Below, in pieces: positions 17,810 through 28,348 of a stretch of DNA of 64,000 nt; position 1 is the stretch's first letter, and each line of letters opens with the position of its first letter. This stretch comes from Lysobacter sp. S4-A87. Lineage in GTDB: Bacteria; Pseudomonadota; Gammaproteobacteria; Xanthomonadales; Xanthomonadaceae. Below the pieces are notes generated by a model. It searched no databases. It saw only the letters and a program-made list of their open reading frames with translations, and was not told the DNA's origin. Both the position numbers and the translations under genes were made by a program. The DNA lies in NCBI RefSeq assembly GCF_022637455.1, contig NZ_CP093341.1, forward strand, positions 1,798,001-1,862,000, in the 5' to 3' direction.

Positions 17810-17982
17810 GTGCCGTTCGGTCCGAATCCATCGAATCGACCGATGCGGCAAACAGCCCGGGCGCGTAGGGGAAAGCGCTGCTCAGGTGACCATTCTACCG
17901 TCTGAAAGGCTTAACCCCGTTCATCCGGGGTGGCTCCAGGCCCTCTCTCGCCGACGTATTACAGAAATCTCTGTTCCAGAAT

Positions 17983-18007
17983 TCGCGCTTCGGCGCGATT
18001 TTTTTGC
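17983..18007 (+). terminator. Plus-strand terminator-like hairpin with no assigned gene
   Basis: Stem TCGCGC / GCGCGA with a stable TTCG loop, followed by seven T on the plus strand. Both neighbouring genes run on the minus strand, so the RNA it would end is unidentified. A small RNA starting somewhere after about 17850 is one option. Confidence 0.6.
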
Positions 18008-18037
18008 CCGTGCCAATGCCCATACCCGTAGCTGCAC

Positions 18038-18066
18038 GTAGACCGGGTAAGCGCAGCGCACCCGGG
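18038..18066 (+). repeat. Dispersed REP-like element, family A, copy 2
   Basis: GTAGACCGGGTAAGCGCAGC followed by GCACCCGGG. One base differs from the consensus in the left arm, which breaks one pair of the hairpin. It lies 25 bp after the ion channel stop. Confidence 0.85.
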
Positions 18067-18090
18067 GCGCCCGCACCAGAGCCCGCCCCA

Positions 18091-18768
18091 CTACTTCCGC
18101 AAAATCGTCAGCCCGATCAACCGCGACACCACCACGGCGATATAGGCCACGCCGGCAAACTGCTCCAGCATCACCAGCACCCTCGCCTGCGATGACAGCG
18201 GCAGGATGTCGCCCAGCCCGGTAGCCGACAGCGTGGTGAAGCTCAGGAACAGCAGCTCGAGCCAGGGCCGCGGCTGGCCGGGGTTGACCGCACCGGTGAA
18301 ACTCCCCGGATACAGCGCCTGGCAGACGAAGTAGACGTAGGCGAAGCCCCAGGCCAGCAGGGTAAACGTCGCGCCGGCGGCGAACAGCTCGTCCGTGGTG
18401 ACCTTGTGGTCGCCCAGCATGTAGGCGATCAGGCTGCACGCGGCGTAGAGATACAGCAGCGCTTCCAGCGCGGCCGAGATGGTGACCAGCGAATGGTCGT
18501 CGATGACGACGGCAACCACCGACAGCAGCAATGCAGGCGCCGCCAGCACGCACGCGATCCAGGTCTTGGCCGGGCTGTTGTTGACCACCAGCACGGCCAG
18601 CACCATCACCACCACGCCGAACGCGCCGAACAGCACGCGACCGGAACGCATCTCGTCGAACAGCGGGTACAGCACCAGGCTCAGCAGCTGCGCGGCGAGC
18701 AGGAACGCCGATGGATTGCGTCGCGCCTTCACGCGCCAGCGCAGCCAACCTATGCGGGTCTCGCCCAT
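18091..18768 (-). CDS. Two-pore-helix-type potassium channel-like membrane protein
   Basis: 225 residues with about six hydrophobic segments and a pore loop near the C-terminus, 'LLFLSFTTLSATGLGDILPLS' (175-192). T-G-L-G-D at 183-187 replaces the classic T-V-G-Y-G-D selectivity filter. The final helix 'EQFAGVAYIAVVVSRLIGL' fits the inner pore helix of Ion_trans_2 proteins. It probably forms an inner-membrane cation channel with no cytoplasmic regulatory domain. No operon partners are evident: thiC is upstream on the same strand (86 bp away). Ion selectivity cannot be stated because the filter differs from canonical K+ channels. Confidence 0.8.
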   Translation of the reverse strand: MGETRIGWLRWRVKARRNPSAFLLAAQLLSLVLYPLFDEMRSGRVLFGAFGVVVMVLAVLVVNNSPAKTWIACVLAAPALLLSVVAVVIDDHSLVTISAALEALLYLYAACSLIAYMLGDHKVTTDELFAAGATFTLLAWGFAYVYFVCQALYPGSFTGAVNPGQPRPWLELLFLSFTTLSATGLGDILPLSSQARVLVMLEQFAGVAYIAVVVSRLIGLTILRK

Positions 18769-18854
18769 CTCGCCCAGCCCTTCCGTGTGAATGCGGCAGA
18801 GCGTAGCCCAATCCGCGCCGCCATCGCGTCATGGCGGCACGGTTGCGACGGCGA

Positions 18855-20880
<2,026 letters not shown>

Positions 20881-20946
20881 GTGTGCATTTGACCACGCGC
20901 AGGCCACTCGGGCCAGCATTGGCCGGCCGGACGCCGGCGCAGGTTT

Positions 20947-20995
20947 CGTTTGCAACTGTTGACAGCCACGGAAACGGCGTGGTTCTCTCGTCTCC
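20947..20995 (+). promoter_or_regulatory. Putative thr operon promoter block shared with the ilv operon
   Basis: AACTGTTGACA with TTGACA at 20959-20964, exactly 31 bases before the thrL ATG. An inverted repeat (CCACG / CGTGG) follows, then the pyrimidine-rich TTCTCTCGTCTCC up to the ATG. The ilv block at 26180-26230 has the same order and the same 31-base spacing. No good TATAAT is seen 17 bases after TTGACA and no SD precedes the ATG, so the transcript may start at or very near the ATG. Confidence 0.6.
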
Positions 20996-21130
20996 ATGAC
21001 GCATCGCAACATGCCGCCGCAGACGCTGCAAACCCCGGTCCTGGACCGGGCCGTAGCCGTCATGGCCATTGCGATTACCACTGGTACCGGTACCACTCCT
21101 TTCGGGGTGCGGACGGGCGTGTCCAGCTGA
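20996..21130 (+). CDS. thrL: thr operon leader peptide
   Basis: A 44-codon reading frame starting MTHRNMPPQTLQTP with a control run A-I-A-I-T-T-G-T-G-T-T (codons 24-34, 21065-21097), two Ile and five Thr codons in eleven. This is the amino-acid pattern of threonine operon leaders, which answer to charged tRNA-Thr and tRNA-Ile. It lies 81 bases before thrA. The segment after the control codons can form alternative hairpins. The start has no SD but is conserved with the ilv leader (ATGACGCA-x-CGCAAC). A translated leader is inferred from this composition and position, not proven. Confidence 0.8.
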   Translation: MTHRNMPPQTLQTPVLDRAVAVMAIAITTGTGTTPFGVRTGVSS

Positions 21131-21203
21131 ACCAGACCACGCCTCCGCACCCGACCCGGGTGCGCAGGTGTGCACCCGGACCGGAAGCGGGGCCCACAAG
21201 GAG
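21103..21203 (+). promoter_or_regulatory. thr leader alternative-hairpin region (candidate attenuator)
   Basis: Four segments pair in series: 1 (21105-21121, GGGTGCGGA..GGCGTG) with 2 (21138-21152, CACGCCTCCGCACCC); 2 (21146-21153) with 3 (21157-21164, CGGGTGCG); and 3 with 4 (21172-21178, GCACCCG). Thus 1:2, 2:3 and 3:4 are mutually exclusive, as in classical attenuators. There is no T-run after 3:4, so the end effect may be Rho- or translation-linked instead of intrinsic termination. The thrA SD AGGAG is at 21199-21203. Confidence 0.6.
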
Positions 21204-21211
21204 CCCGAGCC

Positions 21212-23806
21212 ATGCCTTCCGCCGATGCCGCACCACCCGATCGCAAGAAACGCGACCTCAACGAACGCGACCCTGACGAACGCAACCGCGGCAAGTGCGC
21301 CGTGCAGTGCCACGTCCACAAGTTCGGCGGCAGCAGCCTCGCCGACGCCGGGCTGTACCGCGTTGCGGCCGGCCTGCTCGATGACCAGGCCAGCACCCGT
21401 GTCGTGGTCGTGTCGGCCATGCAGGGCGTCACCGATGCCCTGATCGCCCTGGTCGCCGCTGCCCGCGCCGGCCAGGACTGGGCACCGGCCTGGGATGCGT
21501 TGCGACAGCGGCACCGTGCCGCCGCCGATGCGCTCGATGGCGACGGCACGCAGACGCTGCAGTCGGCACTGGACGAGGAATTCGGGTCGGTTCGCGGCGA
21601 GCTCGCCGCGATTGCCGGCGATGGCCGCGACGCCGAAGCACTCGCGGTGTCGCTGCCCGGATGGGGAGAAGTCTGGTCATCGCGATTGATGCACGCTGCA
21701 CTCGCCAAGTTGGCGCCGGGTTGGCTGCGGCTGGATGCGCGCGACGTGCTGGTGGTGCATCCGGGTGAAATGGGCATGGCGGTGGACTGGCCCGCCAGCC
21801 GCGCGCGACTGGCCGACTGGCGCGCGCAGCACGGACGGGGCCACGTTGTCGTCACCGGTTTCGTCGCACGCGACGCGCAGGGGCGCGCCACCACGCTCGG
21901 CCGCAATGGCAGCGACTACTCCGCGGCGATCTTCGCCAACCTCTTCGATGCCGATGCATTGACGATCTGGACCGACGTCGACGGCGTGCTTTCAGCCGAC
22001 CCGCGACTGGTGCCCGAAGCCGTCTGCCTGCCGTCGATGTCGTACGCGGAAGCCTGCGAGCTGGCCTACTTCGGCGCCAAGGTGCTGCACCCGCAGACGC
22101 TGGCGCCGGTGCAGGAGCGCGGCATTCCGCTGTGGATCCGCAACACCCGCCGGCCGCAGCTGCCGGGCACGCTGATCAGCCCGAAGAGCGATCCCGACGG
22201 CGCACCGGTGAAAGGCCTGAGCCTGGTGCGCGACATGGCCATCATCGAACTGGTCGGCAACGGCATGGTCGGCGTGCCCGGTGCCGCCGAGCGCCTGTTC
22301 GGCGCGCTGCGCGGCGCCGGCGTGTCGGTGACGATGATCTCGCAGGGGTCCTCCGAGCACTCGATCTGCTGCGTGGTGCGCGCCGACCAGGCGCAGCGCG
22401 CACGCGATGCGGTCGCCGCCGCATTCGCCGATGCCATCGCCGACAGCCAGGCGCAGGGCGTGACCCTGACCGATGGAATCGCCGTGCTGGCCGCGGTCGG
22501 CGACGGCATGGTCGGCACGCCCGGCGTTGCCGCGCGCCTGCTGGGCGGACTGGCGCAGGCGCGGGTGAATGCACGCGCCATCGCGCAGGGCGCGGGCGAG
22601 CGGAACATCTCCGTCGCCATCGGCGAGAAGGACGCCACGCGGGCGCTACGCGCCGCGCACGCGGCGTTCTGGCTGTCGCCGCAGAGCCTGTCGGTCGGCG
22701 TGATTGGTCCGGGCCAGGTCGGGCGGGCGTTGTTGGCGCAGTTGTCGGCGGCCCTGCCGCAGCTGCGCAAGCGCTCCGGCCTGGACCTGCGCCTGCGCGC
22801 ACTCGCCAACAGCCGCACGATGCACCTGGACGAGCGCGGCATCGAGCCGGCGGACGCGGTCGCCCGCCTGGAGGTCGGCGCCGCCGAGCCCGTCGACCTG
22901 GAGCGGTTCGCCAGCCATGTCCGCGGCGAACACCTGCCGCATGCGCTGATCGTCGACTGCAGCGCCAGTCCGGCCGTTGCCGCGCTGTACCCGCGCTGGC
23001 TCGCCGCCGGCATCCACGTCGTGACACCCAACAAGCACGCCGGCAGCGGCGACTGGGCCCACTACAGCGCGATCCAGGACGCCAGCCGCAGCGGTGGCGG
23101 GCGCTTCCGCTACGAGGCCACGGTCGGCGCCGGCCTGCCGGTGATGCTGACGCTGCGCAACCTGCTCGACACCGGTGACGAGCTGTCCGGCATCGACGGC
23201 ATGCTCTCGGGCACACTGGCGTGGCTGTTCAACCGTTTCGACGGCAGCGTGCCGTTCTCGCAGCTGGTCCGCGAGGCGCAGTCGCTGGGCTATACCGAAC
23301 CCGATCCGCGCGACGACCTGTCCGGCCTCGATGTCGCGCGCAAACTGGTGATCCTGGCGCGCGAAGCCGGTCGCGTGCTGTCGCTGGAGGATGTGGAAGT
23401 GGAGAACCTGGTGCCACAGGCACTGCGCGCGGTCAGCCGGGACGAGTTCCTGGCCCGCCTCGATGAAATGGATGTCCCGATGCTGGCGCGCTATCGCGAG
23501 GCCGACGCGCAGCAGCGCGCCCTGCGCCATCTCGCCCGCCTCGACCGCGACGGTCGCGCCAGCGTCGGCGTGGTCGCCCTGCCGCGCGATCACGCCTGCT
23601 GCCATACCCGCCTCACCGACAACCTGGTGCAGTTCAGCACCCGCCGCTATGCCGACAACCCGCTGGTCGTGCAGGGCCCGGGCGCGGGTCCCGATGTCAC
23701 CGCCGCCGGCGTGTTCGGCGATGTGCTGGCGATCGCGCAGTCACTGGGTTCGCCGTGCGGGATGCCGCTGCTGCATGCCGGCGTGCCGGTCGAGGCGAAC
23801 ACATGA
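21212..23806 (+). CDS. thrA: Bifunctional aspartate kinase / homoserine dehydrogenase
   Basis: 864 residues. It catalyses the first and third steps from aspartate to threonine in the cytoplasm. The N-terminal kinase has KFGGSS at 37-42, '[14 protein letters not shown]', and two ACT-like regulatory repeats ('[26 protein letters not shown]' and '[26 protein letters not shown]'). The C-terminal dehydrogenase has the NAD(P) start '[14 protein letters not shown]', 'VTPNKHA' and '[12 protein letters not shown]'. A charged N-terminal extension of about 35 residues precedes the kinase. AGGAG eight bases before ATG 21212 sets the start. The stop overlaps thrB as ATGA. Threonine feedback is expected from the ACT repeats. 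Confidence 0.96.
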   Translation: MPSADAAPPDRKKRDLNERDPDERNRGKCAVQCHVHKFGGSSLADAGLYRVAAGLLDDQASTRVVVVSAMQGVTDALIALVAAARAGQDWAPAWDALRQRHRAAADALDGDGTQTLQSALDEEFGSVRGELAAIAGDGRDAEALAVSLPGWGEVWSSRLMHAALAKLAPGWLRLDARDVLVVHPGEMGMAVDWPASRARLADWRAQHGRGHVVVTGFVARDAQGRATTLGRNGSDYSAAIFANLFDADALTIWTDVDGVLSADPRLVPEAVCLPSMSYAEACELAYFGAKVLHPQTLAPVQERGIPLWIRNTRRPQLPGTLISPKSDPDGAPVKGLSLVRDMAIIELVGNGMVGVPGAAERLFGALRGAGVSVTMISQGSSEHSICCVVRADQAQRARDAVAAAFADAIADSQAQGVTLTDGIAVLAAVGDGMVGTPGVAARLLGGLAQARVNARAIAQGAGERNISVAIGEKDATRALRAAHAAFWLSPQSLSVGVIGPGQVGRALLAQLSAALPQLRKRSGLDLRLRALANSRTMHLDERGIEPADAVARLEVGAAEPVDLERFASHVRGEHLPHALIVDCSASPAVAALYPRWLAAGIHVVTPNKHAGSGDWAHYSAIQDASRSGGGRFRYEATVGAGLPVMLTLRNLLDTGDELSGIDGMLSGTLAWLFNRFDGSVPFSQLVREAQSLGYTEPDPRDDLSGLDVARKLVILAREAGRVLSLEDVEVENLVPQALRAVSRDEFLARLDEMDVPMLARYREADAQQRALRHLARLDRDGRASVGVVALPRDHACCHTRLTDNLVQFSTRRYADNPLVVQGPGAGPDVTAAGVFGDVLAIAQSLGSPCGMPLLHAGVPVEANT

Positions 23807-24786
23807 GCGTCGACATCGAGGCGCCGTCGGATGCCGCCGCGCACGGCAATCGCCTGCAGTGTCGTGCGTTCGCGCCCGGCAGCGTCGGCAACATCGGCGT
23901 CGGCTTCGACCTGCTCGGCCATTCCATCGCCGGCGTGCGCGATGTCGCCGTGGTGCGCCGCATCGCGCAACCGGACGTCCGGATCGTGGCGATCCACGGC
24001 GATGTCGCCGGCGCCGATGCGCTGCCGCTGGAGGCGGCGCGCAATACCGCCGGCCAGGCGCTGATTTCCCTGCGTGCCGCACTCGGCCTCGACTTCGGTT
24101 TCGAGCTGGAACTGGAGAAGGGCATTCCGCTTGGATCCGGTCTTGGCGGATCGGCCGCATCGTGCGTTGCCGCGCTGGTCGCCGCGAACGCACTGCTCGA
24201 TGTCCCGCTGCCGCGCGAGGCGCTGTACGCGTTCGCCCTCGACGGTGAGTCGGTGTCGAGTGGCAGCCGCCATGGCGACAACGTCGCGCCGATGCTGCTC
24301 GGTGGCGTGGTCATGGCCACGGCCACGCGCATGATTCCGCTGGCGGTTCCGCCGTGGCTGCACGCGGTGGTGGTGCATCCCGACCAGGTGCTGGAGACGC
24401 GTCGCGCGCGCGCCGTGCTGGCCGATCCGTACCCATTGTCACTGGTGGTCGAGCAGAGCTCGCACCTGGCGCTGTTCCTGACCGGGTTGCAGCGTGGCGA
24501 TACGTCGCTGCTGCGCGAAGGCCTGCACGACCTGCTGGTCGAGCCGCGCCGCGCGCCGCTGATTCCGGGCTTCGTCGAGGCCAAGGCCGCAGCGCTGGAA
24601 CACGGGGCATTGGGCGCGAGCATCTCCGGCGCCGGGCCGAGCACGTTCGCGTGGTTCGCATCGGAGGCCGAGGCCGAAGCGGCGGCGCCGGCGATGCAGG
24701 CGGCGTTCGCGCAGGCGGGGTATGGCTCGCGCGCGTATGTCACGCCGGTAGCGGGGCCGCGGGCGGATGTGATTGCGTCGCCCTGA
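23803..24786 (+). CDS. thrB: Homoserine kinase
   Basis: 327 residues of the GHMP kinase family: '[16 protein letters not shown]' near the N-terminus, the ATP loop '[19 protein letters not shown]', and C-terminal '[15 protein letters not shown]'. It phosphorylates homoserine for threonine synthesis. Its ATG overlaps the thrA stop (ATGA), showing tight translational coupling. A hairpin repeat follows before thrC. Length is slightly above the usual 305-320 because of a short N-terminal extension. Confidence 0.96.
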   Translation: MSVDIEAPSDAAAHGNRLQCRAFAPGSVGNIGVGFDLLGHSIAGVRDVAVVRRIAQPDVRIVAIHGDVAGADALPLEAARNTAGQALISLRAALGLDFGFELELEKGIPLGSGLGGSAASCVAALVAANALLDVPLPREALYAFALDGESVSSGSRHGDNVAPMLLGGVVMATATRMIPLAVPPWLHAVVVHPDQVLETRRARAVLADPYPLSLVVEQSSHLALFLTGLQRGDTSLLREGLHDLLVEPRRAPLIPGFVEAKAAALEHGALGASISGAGPSTFAWFASEAEAEAAAPAMQAAFAQAGYGSRAYVTPVAGPRADVIASP

Positions 24787-24810
24787 ACGCAATCGGCCCG
24801 AACCGATACC

Positions 24811-24838
24811 CGTCATTCCCGCCTTCGCGGGAATGACG
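24811..24838. repeat. Hairpin repeat between thrB and thrC
   Basis: Perfect 12-bp stem CGTCATTCCCGC / GCGGGAATGACG with loop CTTC. This sequence type (CATTCCCGC..GCGGGAATG) is a widespread proteobacterial repeat. It sits inside the thr operon and could affect mRNA decay or thrC level. Confidence 0.88.
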
Positions 24839-24867
24839 AACCAGAACCAGATTACTGATCACTTCCG

Positions 24868-26154
24868 ATGAACTTCACCAGCACCCGCGGCAACACGCCC
24901 CCCACTTCGATCGACCAGGCCCTCGTCGCCGGACTCGCTCCCGACGGTGGCCTCTACGTGCCCGAGCGCATCCCGACGCTGGACCTGCACCCGGTGGCAA
25001 CGCTCGCCGACACGGCGCACGCGGTCCTGGCCCCCTGGTTCGACGACTCGTCGCTGCGCGATTCGCTCGCGACGATCTGCGAACACGCCTATTCCTTCCC
25101 TGCCCCGCTGCGCGCGATGTCCGGCGAGGGCGACCATCTGCTCGAGCTGTTCCACGGGCCGACCGCCGCCTTCAAGGACTATGCCGCGCGCTTCCTCGCC
25201 GAGTCGCTGGCGCGATTGCGCCCGCAAGACGCGCCGACGACGACCATTCTCGTGGCGACTTCGGGCGACACGGGCGCAGCGGTGGCGGCCGCCTTCCATC
25301 GCCGGCCGGGCTTTGAAGTGGTGATCCTCTACCCCGAAGGCCGCGTCTCGCCGCGCCAGGCGCATGGCCTGGAGTGCTGGGGCGACAACGTGCGCACCTA
25401 TCGCGTCGCCGGCAGTTTCGATGACTGCCAGCGGCTGGCCAAGCAGGCGCTGTCGGACGAAGCGCTGCGGCAGTCGATGTCGCTCAGCTCCGCCAACAGC
25501 ATCAGCCTGGGGCGCCTGCTGCCGCAGGTGGGCTACTACGCGCACGCGGCGTTGAGGTTCTTCCCGGAGCACGGCCAGCCGCTGAACTTCATCGTTCCCA
25601 CCGGCAACCTCGGCAATGCCTGCGCGGCCTTCCTCGCAAGGCGCATGGGCCTGCCGGTCGGCGAGCTGGTCCTGGCCAGCAATGCCAACGACGTGCTGCC
25701 GCGTTACTTCGCCGGGGGCGACTATGCGCCGCAGGCCACGCGCGCGACGCTGGCCAACGCCATGGATGTCGGCGCGCCCAGCAACTTCGAGCGACTGCGC
25801 TACTGGCACGACGACGACGCACAGCTGCGCCACGCCCTCAAGGCATTCGCGGTCGACGACGCCACCATCACCACCACGATCCGCGAAGCGCCCCGGCGCC
25901 ATGGCATCGTGCCCTGCCCGCACACCGCCACCGGCCTGCATGTGCTCGAGCAGCTGCGTGCACAAGGCGATCGCCGCCCCTGGGCGGTCGTGGCCACGGC
26001 CCACCCGGCCAAGTTCGAAAGCATCGTCGAACCGCTCGTCGGCCATGCCGTCGAGCCGCCGCCGGCGTTGGCGCAGACGCTGTCGTGGCCGGCCTTCGCA
26101 GAGCCCATGGCAGCCGACTACGCGGCGTTGCGCGAGCGCCTGGCGGGGAGATGA
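24868..26154 (+). CDS. thrC: Threonine synthase
   Basis: 428 residues, PLP-dependent, makes threonine from O-phosphohomoserine. It has the N-terminal 'RGNTPPTSIDQALVAGLAPDGGLYVPE', the PLP-lysine motif 'HGPTAAFKDYAARF' (Lys103), 'ATSGDTGAAVAAAF' and 'VPTGNLGNACAAFLA'. This matches the group that includes E. coli ThrC. No strong SD precedes ATG 24868. It is the last thr gene; the ilv leader starts 76 bp after its stop with no clear terminator between, so some thr transcripts may enter the ilv leader. Confidence 0.96.
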   Translation: MNFTSTRGNTPPTSIDQALVAGLAPDGGLYVPERIPTLDLHPVATLADTAHAVLAPWFDDSSLRDSLATICEHAYSFPAPLRAMSGEGDHLLELFHGPTAAFKDYAARFLAESLARLRPQDAPTTTILVATSGDTGAAVAAAFHRRPGFEVVILYPEGRVSPRQAHGLECWGDNVRTYRVAGSFDDCQRLAKQALSDEALRQSMSLSSANSISLGRLLPQVGYYAHAALRFFPEHGQPLNFIVPTGNLGNACAAFLARRMGLPVGELVLASNANDVLPRYFAGGDYAPQATRATLANAMDVGAPSNFERLRYWHDDDAQLRHALKAFAVDDATITTTIREAPRRHGIVPCPHTATGLHVLEQLRAQGDRRPWAVVATAHPAKFESIVEPLVGHAVEPPPALAQTLSWPAFAEPMAADYAALRERLAGR

Positions 26155-26179
26155 GGAGCCCGTCGCAGGCCCGCGCCGT

Positions 26180-26230
26180 TTCATACGAAACTGTTGACAT
26201 GCCCGTGCCGGGCATGTTTCCCTCGTTTCC
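26180..26230 (+). promoter_or_regulatory. Putative ilv-leu operon promoter block
   Basis: GTTTC-ATAC-GAAAC palindrome partly fused to AACTGTTGACA (TTGACA 26194-26199), then a perfect inverted repeat ACATGCCCG-TGC-CGGGCATGT and the pyrimidine-rich TTTCCCTCGTTTCC before the leader ATG. TTGACA-to-ATG spacing is 31 bases, identical to the thr block. The inverted repeat overlaps where a promoter spacer would be, so it could be an operator. Confidence 0.6.
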
Positions 26231-26389
26231 ATGACGCAGCGCAACAACCACCCGCAGACCGCACAGGCCCGGCCGCAAGGCACGGCCGAGGCGCTGCGAC
26301 TTGCGTTGACCCTGACCGCATCGGCGGCACTCATTCTTGTACTCGTACTTATTACCGGGCATGCCAGCGCGGGGTACGGGTTCGTGTAA
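26231..26389 (+). CDS. ilvL: ilv-leu operon leader peptide
   Basis: A 52-codon reading frame, MTQRNNHPQT.., with the control run L-I-L-V-L-V-L-I at codons 34-41 (26330-26353). The codons used there (CTC ATT CTT GTA CTC GTA CTT ATT) are non-preferred in this GC-rich genome, which heightens sensitivity to charged tRNA-Leu, -Ile and -Val. A second ALRLALTLT stretch precedes it. It stops at 26387-26389 between the antiterminator and terminator arms. The first codons match thrL. The leader identity is clear from composition, position and the following attenuator. Confidence 0.9.
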   Translation: MTQRNNHPQTAQARPQGTAEALRLALTLTASAALILVLVLITGHASAGYGFV

Positions 26390-26459
26390 GCAACACCACA
26401 CCACCCAGGTCTGAAACACAAAGACCCCGCGCCCGAAACGGCGCGGGGTTTTTGTTTTT
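26367..26459 (+). terminator. Transcription attenuator of the ilv-leu operon
   Basis: Terminator stem ACCCCGCGCC (26424-26433) / GGCGCGGGGT (26440-26449), loop CGAAAC, then TTTTTGTTTTT. The sequence GCGCGGGGT of the 3' arm also occurs at 26367-26375 in the end of the leader frame and can pair with the 5' arm as an antiterminator. Stalling at the Leu/Ile/Val codons 14-37 bases upstream would leave it free; reading on to the stop at 26387 would cover it and allow termination. Confidence 0.93.
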
Positions 26460-26491
26460 GCGGGCCTGGTTTCCACCAAGGAAGCCAGTAC

Positions 26492-28240
26492 GTGAGAAGC
26501 AACGCCATCAAGCAAGGCCCCGCACATGCACCGGCACGCGCGATGCTGCGCGCCACCGGCCTGGACGACGCCGCGATCGCCAGACCGCTGGTCGCCGTCG
26601 TCCACACCTGGTCGGACGTGTCGCCGTGCAATTTCACCCTGCGCGACCTCGCCCAGGACGTGCGCCGGGGCGTGATCGACAACGGCGGCACACCGATCGA
26701 GTTCAACACGATCGCCGTCACCGACGGCATCGCGATGGGCTCCGACGGCATGCGTTGCTCACTGGCCTCGCGCGAGACCATCGCCGACTCGATCGAGCTG
26801 GCGGTCAACGGCCACTGCCTCGACGCGATGGTGCTGCTGGTCGGCTGCGACAAGACCATCCCGGCCGCTGCGATGGCGGCGGCGCGCCTGGATATCCCGA
26901 CGGTGATCCTCTACGGCGGCACGATCATGCCCGGCCACTGCCCGTCCAGGCAGGGCGAAACCGCCCGTGCCCTCACCGTGCAGGACGTCTTCGAGGCGGT
27001 CGGCGCACACTCCGCCGGGCGCATCGACGACGCCGAGCTGCACCGCATCGAATCCCATGCCTGCCCTGGCGCCGGCGCCTGCGGCGGCCAGTTCACCGCC
27101 AACACGATGGCGATGGTGCTGACCTTCCTCGGCCTGTCGCCGCTGCAGTTGAACGACATCCCGGCGATCCACGCCGACAAGCCCGCCGCCGCCCGGTCCT
27201 GCGGCGCGCGGGTGATGGACCTGTTGCGCAACGGCGGGCCGGGACCGCGCGACATCCTCTCCCCAGCCGCGTTGCGCAACGCGGCCCGCGCGGTCTCGGC
27301 CACTGCCGGTTCCACCAACGCTGCCCTGCACCTGCTGGCGATCGCCCACGAAGCCGGCGTCGCCTTCGACCTGGAAGAGTTCGAGGCCGCCGCGCGGACG
27401 ACGCCGGTCATCGCCGACCTCAAGCCCGGCGGCCGCTACACCGCCGCGGAGATGTTCGAACAGGGCGGCACCGCGCTGGTCGCGCGCGAGCTGCGTGCAG
27501 CCGGCCTGATCGAAGACATCGCCACCGTCACCGGCCGCTCGTTCTTCAGCGAACTCGATGAGGTTCCCACACCGGCGCACCAGGACGTCGTCCGCCCGGT
27601 GCACGATCCGATCAAGCCGCGCGGCGGCTACTCGATCCTCTACGGCGACCTCGCCCCCGAAGGCTGCATCGTCAAGCTCGCCGGCCACGGCCGCGAGCAC
27701 TTCGAAGGCACCGCGCGCGTGTTCGATTCCGAGGAAGCGGCGTTCGCGGCGGTGCAGTCGCGCCAGGTCAATGCCGGCGACGTCGTGGTGATCCGCTTCG
27801 AAGGCCCCGCCGGTGGCCCCGGGATGCGCGAAATGCTCGCGGTCACCGCGGCGCTGGTCGGCCAGGGCCTGGGCAACGACGTCGCCCTGATCACCGATGG
27901 CCGCTTCAGCGGCGCCACCCACGGCTTCATGGTCGGCCACATCTCGCCCGAGGCCGCGCACGGCGGCCCGATCGCAAAGCTGCGCGAAGGCGACCGCGTG
28001 CGGATCGATGTCGGCACGCGCCGCATCGATGTCGATGCCGACCTGTCGACGCGCACCGCTGCCCGCATCGCCCCGCGCGTCACCACCGGCGTGCTGGCCA
28101 AGTACGCGCGCGCGGTCAGTTCCGCCTCGCGCGGCGCCGTCACCGCGCCGGGTCCGCTCGATGACCGCCGCATCGCCAGCGCGCTGGTCGACACGGACAC
28201 CAGCAAGACCACCGGGCCACGCGAGCCCGCGATCGCCTGA
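26492..28240 (+). CDS. ilvD: Dihydroxy-acid dehydratase
   Basis: 582 residues, third step of valine and isoleucine synthesis, with an Fe-S cluster. Motifs: '[17 protein letters not shown]', 'ITDGIAMG'-like '[16 protein letters not shown]', '[17 protein letters not shown]', '[17 protein letters not shown]' and '[18 protein letters not shown]'. The three cluster cysteines lie in SPCNF, GCDKT and ACGGQ. It starts at GTG 26492 with AGGA about 9 bases upstream. It is shorter than the 616-residue E. coli enzyme, nearer the short class. It is the first structural gene after the attenuator. The stop codon lies inside the first unit of a 14-bp tandem repeat. Confidence 0.95.
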   Translation: MRSNAIKQGPAHAPARAMLRATGLDDAAIARPLVAVVHTWSDVSPCNFTLRDLAQDVRRGVIDNGGTPIEFNTIAVTDGIAMGSDGMRCSLASRETIADSIELAVNGHCLDAMVLLVGCDKTIPAAAMAAARLDIPTVILYGGTIMPGHCPSRQGETARALTVQDVFEAVGAHSAGRIDDAELHRIESHACPGAGACGGQFTANTMAMVLTFLGLSPLQLNDIPAIHADKPAAARSCGARVMDLLRNGGPGPRDILSPAALRNAARAVSATAGSTNAALHLLAIAHEAGVAFDLEEFEAAARTTPVIADLKPGGRYTAAEMFEQGGTALVARELRAAGLIEDIATVTGRSFFSELDEVPTPAHQDVVRPVHDPIKPRGGYSILYGDLAPEGCIVKLAGHGREHFEGTARVFDSEEAAFAAVQSRQVNAGDVVVIRFEGPAGGPGMREMLAVTAALVGQGLGNDVALITDGRFSGATHGFMVGHISPEAAHGGPIAKLREGDRVRIDVGTRRIDVDADLSTRTAARIAPRVTTGVLAKYARAVSSASRGAVTAPGPLDDRRIASALVDTDTSKTTGPREPAIA

Positions 28241-28300
28241 CGTTTTCCATCTGACGTTTTCCATCTGACGTCTCCCACCTGACGTTCTCCACCTGAAGTC
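28237..28300 (+). repeat. 14-bp tandem repeat at the ilvD-ilvC junction
   Basis: Four units close to CTGACGTTTTCCAT at 28237-28250, 28251-28264, 28265-28278 and 28279-28292, plus a partial CTGAAG. Units 1 and 2 are identical; units 3 and 4 differ at 3 and 2 positions. The TGA in unit 1 is the ilvD stop codon. Confidence 0.92.
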
Positions 28301-28348
28301 GTACGCCCCTGTTCCTACTCCCGCTTCGAACACCACAAGGACTTTGCA

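Noticed and set aside
28237..28300. Tandem repeats (also 33406-33465 and 53004-53063) as a possible CRISPR array
   Set aside because: Units are directly adjacent with no unique spacers, only four copies, and no cas genes are in the window.
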